NCBI GenBank assembly: GCA_036924285.1
Contig: JAYKYS010000001.1
Coordinates: 44,453,501 to 44,517,500, forward strand
Reading direction: 5' to 3'
Source: Asterella californica
Lineage: Eukaryota; Streptophyta; Marchantiopsida; Marchantiales; Aytoniaceae
DNA: 64,000 nt
The notes under the pieces were generated by a model. The model was not told the DNA's origin. It searched no databases and was given only the letters and a program-made list of their open reading frames with translations. The position numbers and the translations under genes were made by a program. Of the stretch, positions 31,993 through 45,693 are shown one piece after another. Every line of letters begins with the position of its first letter. Position 1 is the first letter of the stretch.

Positions 31993-34900
31993 GTGTTGTC
32001 CTTGGTTGCAGGTAGAGCAAAGAGACAAGATCTCAAGATCAACAACCTATCGAAATATGATTGCACATAGCAGCAGAGTAAACTTTGATGATCTTCAAGT
32101 GCACGGAGACATCGGATATACTGAAGTAGAACACATAGAAGCAGAACCATGTGCTGTTGAAATAGAGCACTCTGTTTAAGCTGACGAACATAGTGTGGAT
32201 ATCATATCTAGTGTTCATCCACATATAAGTCACACATCCAGTTTATCTCCTATTCATGAATATATCTATAGACAGGCATGTAAATTGCAGACCTGCTTAG
32301 ACAAAGGAAAAGTTTCGAGTGATACACAGAATGCTGTATTTGAAGCTTTATTTTTGACATCAACTTTGAGTGGAGAACGAAGAGATGTTTTGGATATATC
32401 AGATTCCAGACTCGGAGTTCTTCTTCAACAGGCAGGTTCTCATTGGGACGGTGGACCATTGGATCATTCTAGTTTGTCATCGTTCAGAGGTTGTATCAAG
32501 ACATACAAAAGTCTTGGTATGCCAGAGCCTGAAACGTGGAGATTACTGGAGAGAAGGGCAAGTTACACGATGTGCGGGTGTATGGTCCAAGTAGAACTTA
32601 TGACATATGTGATAACAGAGATTGTGATAGTACTCTCAATAATATGTTGAGTTTTGAATATGTGTCACTCAGTAAAATGTTGACACATATATGTTCAAGT
32701 AGAACATACTGTCATGTTTTGTTAGAAATGTGGCGAAACAAAAATGATTGGTTTAGAAAAGATCACACTTTTATTCCAGCGGTTATCACTGATTGCTGGC
32801 ATGGGAAGAAAGCACAAGAGTTCAGTTGGTTTTGGGATCCTGAATATACATTCGAGATCCCAGTATTATGTCGGACATGTTGGTACAGTTATCCGACTGT
32901 CCCAATTAGGTGCAGAGAACTTGAAGATCCTTGCAATTTTGATTCAGCAACTCAAGAATACTCATTCCATTGCGTTCAATGCGGTCATTTCATTCGAGTT
33001 AAACGAGCATTCGATCGGGTGAGTGCATCATCCAGCTTCTTCATCCATCTTATATTTTCTTCATCCATCTCATGTTTATGTATCGGAAAGAGTCGATGTC
33101 TATAATTCAAAGAGAGAAACATATCAAAATTTTCACTTCTATCTTATGCTTTGTGAGTATTATTAATATATATTTTCATGATGTGCAGGGTGATCCACGT
33201 AATCTTGCGCTTATGAGACATTGGGATGGGTTTCAGACGACAAGCACGAGTTACAGAACAACATGGACAGTTGAAGTGAAGATTCTCAATGCTGGAACTC
33301 GTTCAAGATTGCCTGACATGATAAAACTATTCATTCATGTTTCGAAGTTGAATGATGAGATGAAGACGGTTCGTCTTGATTCTTTTTTAGAACCTTTCAT
33401 TCAGGAATTACAAGTGCTTTTTGTGGATGGATTGCAAATCAATTATGACTATCCTTCTACAGAGTTAGATAGTGCGATCCCTCTATCTCAGAGAACCACT
33501 ATCAGAGCCATCATGATGCTGTTTACTGGCGATCATCCAGCACAGTGCAAAGTTGGTGGATTTAGCAATGGAGGCAAAGCAGGTTGTCGAAGATGTGTTA
33601 CAAGTACTAGGTGGAGGCAAATACCAGGACAAGGTGCAATTGGTGCTCGGGTTGAGTATTTCAACAACAGATTTCAAGGAAGATACCCTCCGGTGAAAAG
33701 ATCAACAACAACGAGAGCTGAAGGTGTACAAAAACTATTACTAGCAGAAACAAGTATACAGAGAACGCAGATTTCCATGGAATATGGAATTACAACCAAG
33801 AGTAAGCTTTGGCGTTTGTATAAGTTATATAGTTTTGATCTACCTAAAGATCTAGTGTATGACAGCATGCATTGTCTTGCTTTATGTATGTTCAAGAACT
33901 ATGTAGAGAGGTTAAAGAGTTTGGTAGAAACACAACCAAACATGAAAACTAGTTTGTTACAGGCTATGGATGATATAGTCCGCACAAGGCCTTATGGTTT
34001 AATTGGTCGATGGCCTAAGGATATATTCACTCGTTTAGGGTTCTTTAAAGCTGAAGAGTATACACGATTTATCATATATGTTCTACCACACATTCTGTAC
34101 AAAATAGGTTTAGATCACATGACAAACCTAGGTAGTATTGAGATTCTACTTATTGAGATTGATCGACTCTTTTACTTAAGATCTGGAGTTGAAGGATGGA
34201 CTTCAAAAACTCTTCAGTTGGCAAGAACATTGTTCACTTCATGGAGGATTCGCTGTGAAGCGACTTGGGATTGTTCGAGTTCCATATTACAACATGTTAC
34301 AGATAAATACTATGACAATGATTTTGGTTGAAAGATTTGCTCATGGTTGTTTTTTATATTCAACAAGATTCTGATTAATTGTCATCTCTTGTGTAGGGAA
34401 CGGAGAGCTCATAGACGACATTGTCAGGCACGGGCCTCATTATGTGTTTTGGTGTTATTCGTTTGAGCGTCTCGTGTCTGGTTATAATCGGACAAAGACC
34501 AACAAGAAGGAGATGGAGGAGACTTTTACGTTGCATTACGTTAGACTCTTTTTCAATACTGTCCGAGAGCAAATATGGTTAGATGAAGATAATATGTCTC
34601 TTGTCGATAGAGCAATAAGATTAAACATTTGACATTAAGACATAAACATTTGTGGGTCTCCAGTAGTAGAGAAGAAGAGCGAACACAATTATCTCGTTCT
34701 TCTTGTTGTTCTTCATGGCATAAAAGTTCTGTGATAATCAGTGCATCACAGAACCTAGCGTACAGCATGTGGAGAAACAAGTTTTTGTTATACTCTGATA
34801 ATGTATGTGTGAAAACTTTGTTGTCCAAAGGAATAGGTGTAGGGGGAAAGTGCTTGAAGAAAAAGCAGATGCAGAGAGGTCTACATACATATTTGAAGCG

Positions 34901-35792
34901 GTTCTGGCAAGAGAAGGGTGTATTAACAAAGTTCAACGCGTCATTGTTCAATGAAGAGATCTTCATATTGAAGACAGTACTGGTGAATGGTGACGTTTAT
35001 CGCAAAGATGATCATGTTATCATCTTGGAGGATGCTGCGAAGTCACAAAAGACACAATGGAACTGGAAAGGTCAGATTCAAATGATTTTCCTTCATACTT
35101 TACATGATCATGCAGAGATATTTGTGGAGTTCAGATGGCTTTACAACAATACTGTCAACGGGAGCATGTCCATTGATTACATATCAGGCATGCAGCTTTT
35201 GAGTTCGACCGAAAGAAGTCATACATCTGATAATTTTCGACCTGCTGCACAGCTAGGTGGTAAATTTTTTTCTGTGAGGAGAGACTCTGGTAATGGAAGA
35301 ACTCAAGATATCTTGGCATTGGAGGTTACAAATGGTAGAGAAAGACGCTCTTTATTAGACCTTGGTGCAATTGGACATCCGCCATCATATCCTGAAGAGA
35401 ACGACGTCATGATAGTCAGAAGGTCATCTCAGTTGCAGAGCAGAAGTTCAGAGATGTTTGCTCTTTGTGTACTTCGAGAAGTGTGTTTTGCACGAAGATC
35501 TGGCGATGGACCAGATCGGAGGATTGAGGAGGTCCTTGAAGATGAGGCAGATGACATGGAAGAGGCAGAATCCACAGCAACGAACTCATCATCATGTGGT
35601 GTAGTCCATGTTTCATGGTTGAGAAAATTTAGATCAAGAGAGTTGATAGCAAGTCCTACTGCTGATGTAACTGTTACTATTGAACGATTGTTACAACTAG
35701 TCAATAGTCTAGAACCATGTGAATGTTCTGAAGGTGGAAGGATCATTCGATGGAAAGTATCAGCACAGTTAGAACAGTTTGCTTACAATTGA
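31993..35792 (+). pseudogene. Tnp2-like transposase gene of a CACTA-type DNA transposon
   Basis: The plus-strand exons begin after the acceptor at about 31992 (TTGCAG). The core reads GDPRNLALMRHWDGFQTT, then FTGDHPAQCKVGGFSNGGKAGCRRC, YDSMHCLAL and HGPHYVFWCYSFERL, the order seen in tnp2-family transposases with a DUF4218-like part. An intron at 33019-33188 joins in frame (DR|GDPRN). A second intron has its acceptor near 34396. The C-terminal block continues to a stop at 35792. There is an in-frame TAA at 32177-32179, and frame changes near 32540 and 34625, so the copy is probably inactive unless extra short introns exist. These proteins cut and paste the element at its terminal repeats, which I did not find. 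Confidence 0.65.
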
Positions 35793-36590
35793 AAATGTTC
35801 TGTGATAGATAGTGCTCTACGCCTTACCGTAAGACGCCATTGTTCTTCTTTTTTTGAATGAACTGCTAGCTCCCGAGCGACTGTAGCTTTGAGTTCATCA
35901 ACTGCTGTTCTAGCCTGCTTCCTAGAATGTTTTGATATCTGGACACGTGCCTGCTGCTCCAGTTTAGTCTGTTCTTTCTGCAGCTTACTCATCTACCGGA
36001 TGGTGGAATCTCAGAGCGGAGAGTATGACATGAAACATGTGAAAAGTATAGGTCGGAGATTCAGGCAAAAGACTTATCAAAGTAAGAGAGGAAGTATACG
36101 ATGAGGCAAGTAGTGCTGTTATTGGTTTACTTCTGTATTCTTGATTTTCTGAAGAGCCTCCTCATCTGATGTCTTTTGCCTTTATCCAGTTCAGCGCTCT
36201 TGGCAAACTATTTTGCATCTGTAATGTACCTCTTTCCGAAGCTCATAGATCTGCTCGACGAGTACCATGTTAGCTTTCCGAAGGCGATTGCTCTACAATC
36301 AGGAAGCAGAACAACGAGTCTGTGTTCCGAAACTGAGCTACTCTAGATGGGACAGAAAACAAGATGGAATCTCCGTCCACGTCTTCCTTGTATTGAGAAT
36401 GTGCAATTGCATCAGCTTTAGTCTTAATCTTGATCGGGTTTTTACTAGCAGTTTGCTGGTTTGCACCTTACAGACTTACTTTGTCCTCTTCCGTTTGTGT
36501 GACAGTCTTTATAGGTGAGATACTCTTCACGGAGCTGGTTCGTGAACTCTATGCCGTTTCTCAGCGCTCCGAAAGATAGTTATATTGTTT
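35783..36590 (-). CDS. Coiled-coil protein exons, gene unidentified
   Basis: Several minus-strand stretches read as charged coiled coil: about 36575-36445 (GIEFTNQLREEYLTYK), about 36300-36225 (SNRLRKANMVLVEQIYELRK, ending at a GTACAT donor), about 36175-36125 (DEEALQKIKNTE) and 35992-35783 (SKLQKEQTKLEQQARVQISK, then stop). The heptad-like pattern and consistent strand suggest one multi-exon gene whose 3' end overlaps the convergent transposase gene by about 10 bp. The family is not recognised and the intron borders are only partly convincing. Confidence 0.35.
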
Positions 36591-37648
36591 AGTGGAACAA
36601 ATGGATTCCCCGTCTTCTTTCACTAAATGCTAACTGCGTATGACTGCAGTTGTTCTTGTGACAAAGATTTTAAATTGCAGTACTGTCTCAAAGCTAGACA
36701 AGACTAGACTGTTACATTCTTTGCTGGTACAGTTTCTGAGTTTTGAAACTGTATTTCAGTTTTCTCTAGAGAGTTTCACTCTATTTCGAAACTCTGTTTT
36801 GCGGTTGAATCAAGTTCTTAATAAACTTTCTTACTTTTGCCAGAACTCATATTTGCATATGGCTCTCATGCTGGGTATTTTCTCTGGCTGATAATATTTC
36901 AGAACTTTGTAATTTTCGATATGGATGTGACTGGGCTCTGGTTTTTACCATGGTGTATATTACATGTTTCAGTGTATGGGTGAAATATTTTCCTCTAATA
37001 TGGCAATAATGCTCTTTCTGAACTGGCTAATACTTCACTACAAATGTTGTGAAGTTCACTACTGTGCACATTGAAATTGCGTGCAATCTTCCAAGGTAAA
37101 CACTCCATCACAGCATATGGCCATTTTACACCGTTATAGACTCAACATATCATATGCCTGTGTCAAATCCCAAGGTTGGCCGCTTTTCCTACTTCTTTGT
37201 AAACTTACAGTTGAAAGTAGGAGTTTTCCCATCCTGGGTTCGGCATGATTTCTCCCTGTGAGCAACACCGCGGTGTTGCTGGTTATTCTTTACATCAAGT
37301 GCATGTGATACTCCTCCTAACTCGCTCATAACGTACCTTCCACAGAAACGTAAGGCTTAGAATGATGAAGCTTGTTACGGTCGACCAGACTGTATGGCAG
37401 GTGCCCAATCTCTCTTGCAGCGACAGTGTTATATACAACTTCAGTAAAGTTACCTGTAGCAGTACGTGTCGATATCTCGGGTATATACAAAGATATGGTG
37501 TTTCCAGCAGTACTCATTCCCATGAACCACATATCACAGTATAACGTAAAATATACATGTAAGACGACACGGCCTAAAGTTGAAAGCTATGCATCCGTAG
37601 AATTGCTTCGTAATGCAGCCTTCCACAGTGAGCAGTACGCTGTAGCTA
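36591..37648. other. Non-coding stretch between coiled-coil exons and P450 gene
   Basis: No gene recognised. It probably holds the P450 3' untranslated region at its right end. Confidence 0.5.
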
Positions 37649-40600
37649 CTACAAGGTACTAAAATGAATTGGGCTCCCATCCGCGGGTTTAGGATGCGGT
37701 AGATACTCCATCTTGCCCTTGGGATTCAAAAGCTTCCACCTGGGGGAAAAGGCAACCCATGAATTGTGTCACTACTAGGACCATCGAGATTTGCTATTGA
37801 TCTATTTCTCTACACATCCTGACCGGGAAATGTAATATGTATAGCACTGTACATCCACCGGACCTTACTTTCCCGTTTCCTTCAATCTTGGTACTGGTAT
37901 CACAACTCATTCAGATATCTATGGAAGTTACGTATTCGTATCAGACTTAGCTTCTTGGACAGGTGGTTACTTTTTCTCGTGCGAGCAGCAAAAACTAGAA
38001 ATAATGCAAATTAAAGACATTAAAGACATATTAAACGACAGTACAATTGAGTCTGGACTCACTTATATCCCAGTGAAGCGTGGTGTAAGAACACGGATAC
38101 TTGGAGCCTGGCCAATTGACTGCCAGGGCACGTTCTAGCACCACCTCCAAAAGGGTTGAATGCTCCGATGTTCATATTTTTATCCTGGAGATTTAACACA
38201 CGGAAAGGACACGTCGGTGACTTAAATCATAAAGCCGTCAGAGAATATGCACCAGAGTACAGATTCTTGAACGAGCAACAAACTCTGACTACTCTCCAGA
38301 TTGTAGTACTGGATGTCGGAAATTTAACGGCAATATGATCTTCACCTTTAGATGAATGAAGACAGTGAGGAGGTTGGGGATTCAAAAGCTCTTACATCAA
38401 ACCGATCTGGGTTGAACCTCTCGGGTTCTGGGAAAAACTCGGAATCCATGTGTGGGGCTCTTGTCCAGGGCAAGATCTTCCAACCTTTCGGAAGTCTGTA
38501 ACCTGCATGAGAAATATGCGGCCACGATGTTGTACTCTTTACAGTCAGTAAGGTAGCTAGTAAACTTATCGGCCAATACTTCCCGACAGGGTTCTTTGGG
38601 TAATTTATGTGGGATGATTTTTTCTCTGGGAGATCCACGGGAAGATTATAGATTGGGACCCTGTCTGGCTAGTTTAAACCAGAAGAAAGTTAGGAAAGTT
38701 TCAACTACGACAACAAGATACTTCAAAGCGATCTAGCCTTCAGATGTGAAAAATGTATATTATTCTCGATCGCCTATTCTCATTCTGTATTTTTGCACAG
38801 TTTGATTCTCTATTCTCTAATCATTCCGCAAACATGCATCGCAGATGCATTGTGTTCAGAATGAATCAGTGAAAAGTGGCTTGACTCGGAGTATGAAGAT
38901 TCAGTTTCAAGAGGTAAGTTTGATTTGATATTTGGGAAAAAGTTAAACCCACTTGGTTTTGGACTTGGTATAACACAAAATCATCGCTAGTATTGGTTCG
39001 CAAAACCCAAATAGAAGCAGGATCCTCATTCTTGGAAGAGGAGATACTTGGATCTGTGTCAAAAGAATAATTGGATCATGATGAACTATCAGTCTTATAG
39101 TAGAGGAGGGTCTATAAGACCAAACACGTAAACCTGTCGAGAGGGAGGGAAGGTTCGTGCTCCTCATGACAAGAGAAAGTTTCACAATAGATGCACCTGT
39201 CAGTGGTCACTGAAAGTATTTTCACTGAACTAGTATCGTTCATCTACAACCTACGGTCGTCTCAGATCCACAATAGCATCCATAAAATTAGAAGCTCCAC
39301 AAATGTACAGAACGCACCACCAATCACACCAATCCGAACTTACCATTAAAATCAGTGTCTCGAAGAACAGTCCGAAATAATATGGGCGCAATGTTGACCA
39401 ACCTAAGTGTTTCATCGATAACCTGTGCAAGAAGAATTTAAATCTTGAAAAATGGAAAGTCCTCACTGGTCAGAGAATATCATTCGAGTTCTACAACTCT
39501 ACTCTAACACAAGGTGGCATTTTCCCTCCCTCCCCTTAAGGTAAATTAATAGCGCGGACTGACAGCCCCAGTACAGATCCAAGTGCACGTACTCCTAGAG
39601 CCTCACCTTGCGCGTGTACGTCATTTGTTTCGTGTCTTCCAGAGTAAGTATTGCTTCTCCTATTCTCCTCTTGATCTGCACATGCTCCTCCTGCAAGAAA
39701 CAACGGACATGGTTACTGTGGTTCGCAATGCCTCTCCGTGTCGTGCTGAATGTTATGCGTCGTAAGAACAACGCATGAATTAGCCCACAACCTTCAAGTC
39801 ACCCTCGAGATAAATTCTTGCAAATTAAATTCGATGGTTATCGTAGAAACTAAAGACAAGCAAAGAACGTCGAGAAGTAAGATAAAAGGTTCTTCTTACC
39901 CTCATTTTCTGGAGACATTCTGGATGTTCTTCGAGCAGGATCAAGGTCCACATTATAGTATACGCGGAGGATTCATAACCGGCAAGCATTAGTGAAAGCA
40001 GATTATCTGTGATCTGCTCATCAGTAAGAGGCAGTCCATCCGCGTCTCGTGTATCCATCAGAAACTGGAGAAAGTCTTCCTGATGCTCCTTTGTTAATCT
40101 GCGCTTGTCTACGAATGCCTGAAACAGGCTAAGAAGTCTTCGTCGGCTCTGCATTCCATCGGATAAAAGTAGAAGGTTACTAGCTGCAGTTTCAGATATT
40201 CTTACTGGGGAACATGTACAGTGAACTGTAATCGGAGAAGCCCTCCGGATACAGTAAACCGAACGGCCTTTCGTTATGCATGTCCACACTTGATGATTCA
40301 AGTAAGCAACCTTCACAACTGGCGAAAGTCAAGGGATATCTCTTCTGCTAAACGGAGACGAGGCTAGGTAACAAATGGGGAAGGGGACCGTGAAGTACAC
40401 AAGAAATAGCAAAGGGCCTTGGGCGTAAGGTTAAAACTTACGTTCACAGCCCTGTAATGGGAGGTTCCCGGAAAGTAAAGCGGGTAAGCTCGAACACCCA
40501 CCATGAACCCATCGTAATTCTTTTCAATTAGTTCCATCTCAGCAGACGGCGGCCTTAGACTCAAAAAGCTTACAGCGATCACGTTGAACGTTAACTGTAA

Positions 40601-41407
40601 AAACCTGCATGGTGAGGGTCAGTAAGCTACTTTAGAGCATCCTACAAGACTGAACAATAGCTTTGTCAGACTTCAGTGTAGTACTTCACCGATCATAGAC
40701 TGAAGTATAACAGCTCACAACTGCAAAATACATACATTCTTTGAGGATTGCCTGAGGTTGACGTTCCCCAAATCTGCCCACTGCTTCAGAGTTGTCCTCA
40801 TTGTTGCGTCCACACGAGGGAGGGCCGCCGTCATTCCATCAGGACTGCCAACGGCATCGAACAAACAACGCCGAAGACTTTTGTGCAGCTCGCCAGTAAC
40901 AGACACTATCGAAGAAGAGCCCATGAGCCTTACCTGTGATGGCCACCCAGGCCCAAATAAATCATCTCGCCTCAGCACAAACTTCAGCACCTCAGGCCTA
41001 GTGGCCAGAATGGTTGGAGCTCCAAACATACCGCTGGTGTACAAACCACCCTTCCCATATCTGCGGAGAAGTACACACGGTTTGTTAAATTAAAGGGCCA
41101 TGAAGTACAGTTCTCTATCGGATAACATTCCCTGACAGTATAATAACATTAAGACGTTGTACCTCTCTTCCCTGAGTGTGACAAAGAGATCTGGCTTCTC
41201 AGTCTTGAAGCACTTGAGAAATTCTCCCATCTCGCCAATGAGAGGCCATCCCAAAGAACCCGGTGGCAGCTTCTGTCCCTGGGCATCAAGCTTCAGAGGC
41301 CTGATAAACAGCCAGGAATTCAGAAACTTCAGCGTAAAAGCCAGCACGGTCGCTGCGCCCACAAGTGCAGTAATCGCAACCCCCAGTGTGTAGATGGTCG
41401 TCGTCAT
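37649..41407 (-). CDS. Cytochrome P450, CYP85 clan, CYP88 (ent-kaurenoic acid oxidase)-like, nine exons
   Basis: Exons: 41407-41163, 41060-40736, 40594-40442, 40148-39900, 39690-39607, 39422-39344, 38502-38396, 38184-38063 and 37739-37649. All introns are GT/AG, all phases fit, and the total is 1455 bases or 484 residues, a normal P450 length. Visible parts: N-terminal membrane anchor at about 7-35, hinge LPPGSLGWP at 47-55, I-helix AGYESS at 297-302, ExxR at 356-359, PERF at 405-408 and heme loop [10 protein letters not shown] with Cys433. AG.ESS and FGPGWP resemble CYP88 enzymes, which oxidise ent-kaurenoic acid to GA12 in gibberellin synthesis at the endoplasmic reticulum. A CYP729 or other CYP85-clan role is possible. 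It appears intact. Confidence 0.85.
38503..39343 (-). other. Long intron 6 of the P450 gene (841 bp)
   Basis: By far the longest intron of this gene; the others are about 100-325 bp. It splits the codon between FN and YRLPKG (phase 1). An open stretch inside it at 38943-39185 has no recognisable domain. Confidence 0.8.
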
Positions 41408-44024
41408 CTCCAGCCAGTTTCCACGTTAGTGCGTCGTATGATTCTCTCAATCCTAGCGGCGTGCGCTAGTTTACGGTAAGAGAGTATGAAGCCGTAAGGT
41501 CAGCAGAGATCCCAACTCAGTATAGTGCAGTTCAAGAACTGAATTTCTCTCGTAATTGCTCGCCTTGTCCTGCCGGTGAAAAGGCAACTGAGTTACAGAA
41601 ACGGCATGAATTTATGTTCCCTTTGGAACAAGACTCAGAAAATTGACGATCAGAAACAATAGAGCAGAGCTATCTAACCGGACTGGCTGATGTCGAGCTG
41701 ATTGGGCAGAATGTATAACGTTTGCATCTACAATGCTAATATAACATTTAGGAGATTCAGTGACGCAGGGATACCTTTGTCACGATATCTTCTCATCGCA
41801 TGAATGATCAATCCATGCACAGCACTTTTGTCGTCGTAGACCTGTGAATCGTCGAGAGAATATCGGGAAACAGAATATCCTTCAGGCTGTACCACTAGAC
41901 TTCTTGCCCGCCTTTCGTCGATTCACGGACATAATTTAGGTGTGCAGTATTAAGAGTGGGAATGCATGCGCACATTCAGAAGCAAGTCTAAGAGAGTTTA
42001 GGTCGACGGCTGAATTCTAAATATCTAGACCGTCATGCAAGCCCAGTGTATTTTAGGATTACTCCTCACGCCCTAGGCGACACACACACGTGCTAGAATG
42101 GCAGAATACAAACGCCTGCAAAATCAAGAAAATATTAGTTCTCTTTCCAGTATGGTGCATGTGGAATCTTGAATGAACTTAGACTTGAGCATCTTTTGTT
42201 ATCCTCAAGATGGTCTAATATTGTGCTTATCTCTATTTACAATGTAAAGTGCTCCAATACAGAACGATTGTCAATGAATCGAACAGAATTGATGTTTCTC
42301 TTCGTGAAAGCACCTGCACACTGCAGCTGCTTCACCAGTGGATCTTACATTCTGTGCCTTGGTGCAGTGACTGTGGACCTGTAGATATCTAATTCTCTTG
42401 AGATCTTCTCATCATGGTCGATTGAATATATTCCGCTTCGTCCTCTCCTGAACAGAAGCTCTTACAATTGCAACACAAGAAGCATGATTATTCTTTTTGT
42501 TATGTACAGTACGTTACTGTTCAAGATCCTGAACGCACCGTGGGCCGCCAAATGGAACAAAAGGAACAAGCGACAAAAGATTTGCAACAAAGGACAAACG
42601 TGCGAATCTTTGGTCGCCAAACTGCCAACGAAAGGTGAAGTATTATTCTGCTGACTTCCAGTTTATTTGTGACGAGAAAATTCTAATATTTCAGAGTATC
42701 GTTTAAATTCTTCTCTTACATATAGAGGACATAAAATATACGTACTGTACTGTAAACAGGAGATAGAAGGTAACCTTGAAGTCAGCATCAAACTTTAGCC
42801 GCAGGCCTAGCTGTCTCCTTGTACTGCTAACTCTTTCAGATCACTTTAACTAAATGTACCACTATTTTGTGTGTAGGACTTTCCATTGTAACAGTTACTT
42901 TATATATGTTTATTAGAGGTTCCGTGTTAGACTCCTGCGAAGTGTTGTTGATGCACATGCGATCATTTATCAGTGAATATAAGAAACAAAAATTCCCATG
43001 TGAAAATTTCTTCGGATTCTGCGCCAACTTATTGATCCCGATTTCTACACGCTGACAGGGAAAAAGTATAGACCTCCATACTACAGTAGTTTACCCGGTC
43101 ATACCCGGTCCGTCATATTTCGCTAGAAGTTTTCGAGACGGACATCGTGGTCTAATACAAAACATGTGACGTCTTTTGAATATTTTCCATCAGTATACTA
43201 GCAACAGCTGGCAGATGGAGCTGCGCGCGCAACCTACACGAGCAGATCGCTATTCCTTTAAAGCCCGAGTTTGAATACAAGTTTTCCTGATGACCCATAA
43301 CCCTTTATCGTGCGGGTTTGCTTTCGGGAACAGAGAAATGTAACGGTTAGGCAGATATTGGTTTTGGTGATTACGTTTTCATCTCAACATGGAATATGTG
43401 AAATAAAAAATCAACATGAAGCTATTCACCAGCTTTATAAGTTATGATTCTTCTCGAGACAAACTATTGAATATTGACTGAGAAATATTATGACAAAATT
43501 TAGAGAATCTTTTAGAGCAAAACAATATTTTCTTTTCAGACTCAAAATACACTGAGAGGAAGAAAAGGATATTCAGTTTCATACTTTTATATTCAAACTC
43601 GGGGTTTAACTTTGACACCCGTAAAGACGGTGTCAAAGGTAAGGAAAGCATTCTTAAATGTCCGAAAGGAAAAGAGTTGTAAATCACAATAGGTTAATTT
43701 TGTTTAAAATCGCTGTTGGTTGAGAATCGTCTTTATGAATTCGCAGTACGATCTTTTTTACTTTTTATTTTTTATTTTTTTGAAACTTGAAATCGTTGTT
43801 TGGAGTAGTAGTTTTCCTACCGCAAAAACTCACGAGCGAGACAAACAAATAAGAAATGTATGCTATATCTTTCTAAAATAGAGTCTTTATCTGCAATATA
43901 GTAACTTCTAAATTTTATTTTGTTACTTTTTTGTTTTCTTTAACTCTTATTGAAAGCAGAGTTGAAGTGCACGTGCCTGTGCATCTTTCCAGGATCGAGA
44001 TCGTGTAAACAATAGGCGCTAGAC
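41408..44024. other. Non-coding stretch, P450 promoter side
   Basis: The part next to 41407 should hold the P450 promoter, but no core element was recognised. A minus-strand exon-like piece lies near 41850-41770 (CAG|, then VYDDKSAVHGLIIHAMRRY, then a GTATCC donor), with no family match or partner exon. The rest shows no gene. Confidence 0.45.
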
Positions 44025-44100
44025 GGCGCCTCATTTAGCTTGTTGGTTACCCCATCCGCCTGTAGCATGGAGACGTGAGGTCGAATCCTCTTGGCGGGTG
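44025..44100 (+). ncRNA. tRNA-like sequence, possible SINE head
   Basis: TTTAGCTTGTTGGTTACC resembles a pol III A box (TRGCNNAGTGG-like). GAGGTCGAATCCTC forms a 4-bp T-arm-like stem with a 7-base loop, close to a B box. Acceptor-stem pairing is poor and no clear anticodon arm folds, so it is not a functional tRNA by eye. An A-rich tract follows near 44155-44190, as in SINEs. A related B-box segment lies near 28020-28036. Confidence 0.3.
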
Positions 44101-45693
44101 ACTCATGCTGTGAAAGAACAGTAGCATACGGCTGCAGAAAGCCTCACAGCAAAAATGAGCCCTAAAAACAAAACCAAACAAATAAAAGACGGCTCCTCAT
44201 TTCGGATTGATTACGTGCGTGTTTGGAAAACAGACCAACAGACCAGTCTAATCAACCGGTCGTCTAACTTGATAGCTGGTGAAGCGCTGGGCTCGCTAAG
44301 TAAAAGTGTACCGGTAGTAAGGTGAGGGTAAGGCGAAGCTGTTTGGTCAGTCTGGTTTCTGGGGGCATTAGTGGATCTTGGGTGATCTGCCAACCCTGTC
44401 ATCGGATGGCCTTTTGGACACGTCAACTGTAAAGGATGCTTCGCCATGCTTCGTCAAGGTTTCACCTCCCGTGAGATTTTATGGTTATGATATGTTCTTC
44501 TATTTTACTTTTTTATTAGGTAGAAGCCGGTGGGAGCCGGTAGTCTTTGGTCTAACATACGTGGCATGGGTTGAGACAAAAGACCCGAGTTGATCCTACT
44601 ACTGTGTAACGACTTGACACTGAATTATGTCGGCGTTTTTCTACATGAACTTCGTACTGTTATCATTTTGCATGTACCGGCCGGGATATTGCGAACTACG
44701 TCGTCGCTGATGTTATCAGGCTGACGAGACATTCAGGCTCACGTAGTGGACAGTAGTGGAAAGTGAGATTCGAAGTAAGTAAAGAACAGAATATACGGTT
44801 GGCGTGCAAGACATGACAGAACCAGAGTTATGTCAGGCGAGACGTAAGAGATCCGCAAGGTAAACTCTGATGTCATCCGGAGATTGGTACACGTGCATAT
44901 AATATTCACCGTTCTATAAGAAGATCGGTACAACAAAAGTTAGCATTCATGTACCTTGACGTGCGAGGCCAATATTCACGGGTGTAATTTATGACTAAAA
45001 TTCTTTCTATTGAAAGATTATAAATTAAACAAGGGTTAAAGTTTACTTTTGCTATACATTTGCGTAACTGAATAAATAATGTTTCTGAGAAGGTGTGAAT
45101 AAGACATAGGTGGGAAAGTCGGAGATTTTCAAATATGATCTGATGTGATAATTAGTTAAATTAGAAATTTTGATGAAAATGATAGGACGATTAACCAGTA
45201 AATATGTGCTTGAAGGTATATGGGAGAGAAGGAAACAAATCGTTTTGTTGTTCTCTTTGCATTGTGTGATATAAACAAGGAGGGTTATGGAAGTAGATGT
45301 GAATGATGATCACAAGTTCACACGTTAAGGATAGAGACGATAGTTGAAAGCATGAGGACACTTTTAGCTCAAGCAAGAACGATCAACGAGACGAACGTGA
45401 TCGACAAAGACGACAATGGAAGCCAAAATGGAGGTATGTGATGTGATAAATCAGCTTGATTGCAAGCAAGAAGAATTAACGATACATGCGGTGGTATAAT
45501 TTCTCATATCTCTTGTTTGCATAAGATAATGCATGTAATACGATTACTTTTTACAAAATTAATTAATAATCTCATGTCAAACTGAAGTGCAAAGATCGAA
45601 CCAAACGCATGAACAAGACTATAATTGTATTAAGTGAGTCTCGAAACACATATTAGTTGTGTTATCAGCACGCAAAAGTATGAACTTTCCCGT
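44101..45693. other. Non-coding stretch
   Basis: No gene recognised. Confidence 0.5.

Noticed and set aside
37326..37532. 68-codon minus-strand frame beyond the P450 stop
   Set aside because: The P450 ends normally at 37649-37651; the frame has no family match and probably lies in the 3' flank.
44025..44100. Functional tRNA gene
   Set aside because: A- and B-box-like motifs are present, but the acceptor stem and anticodon arm do not fold properly; kept only as a tRNA-like or SINE-like candidate.
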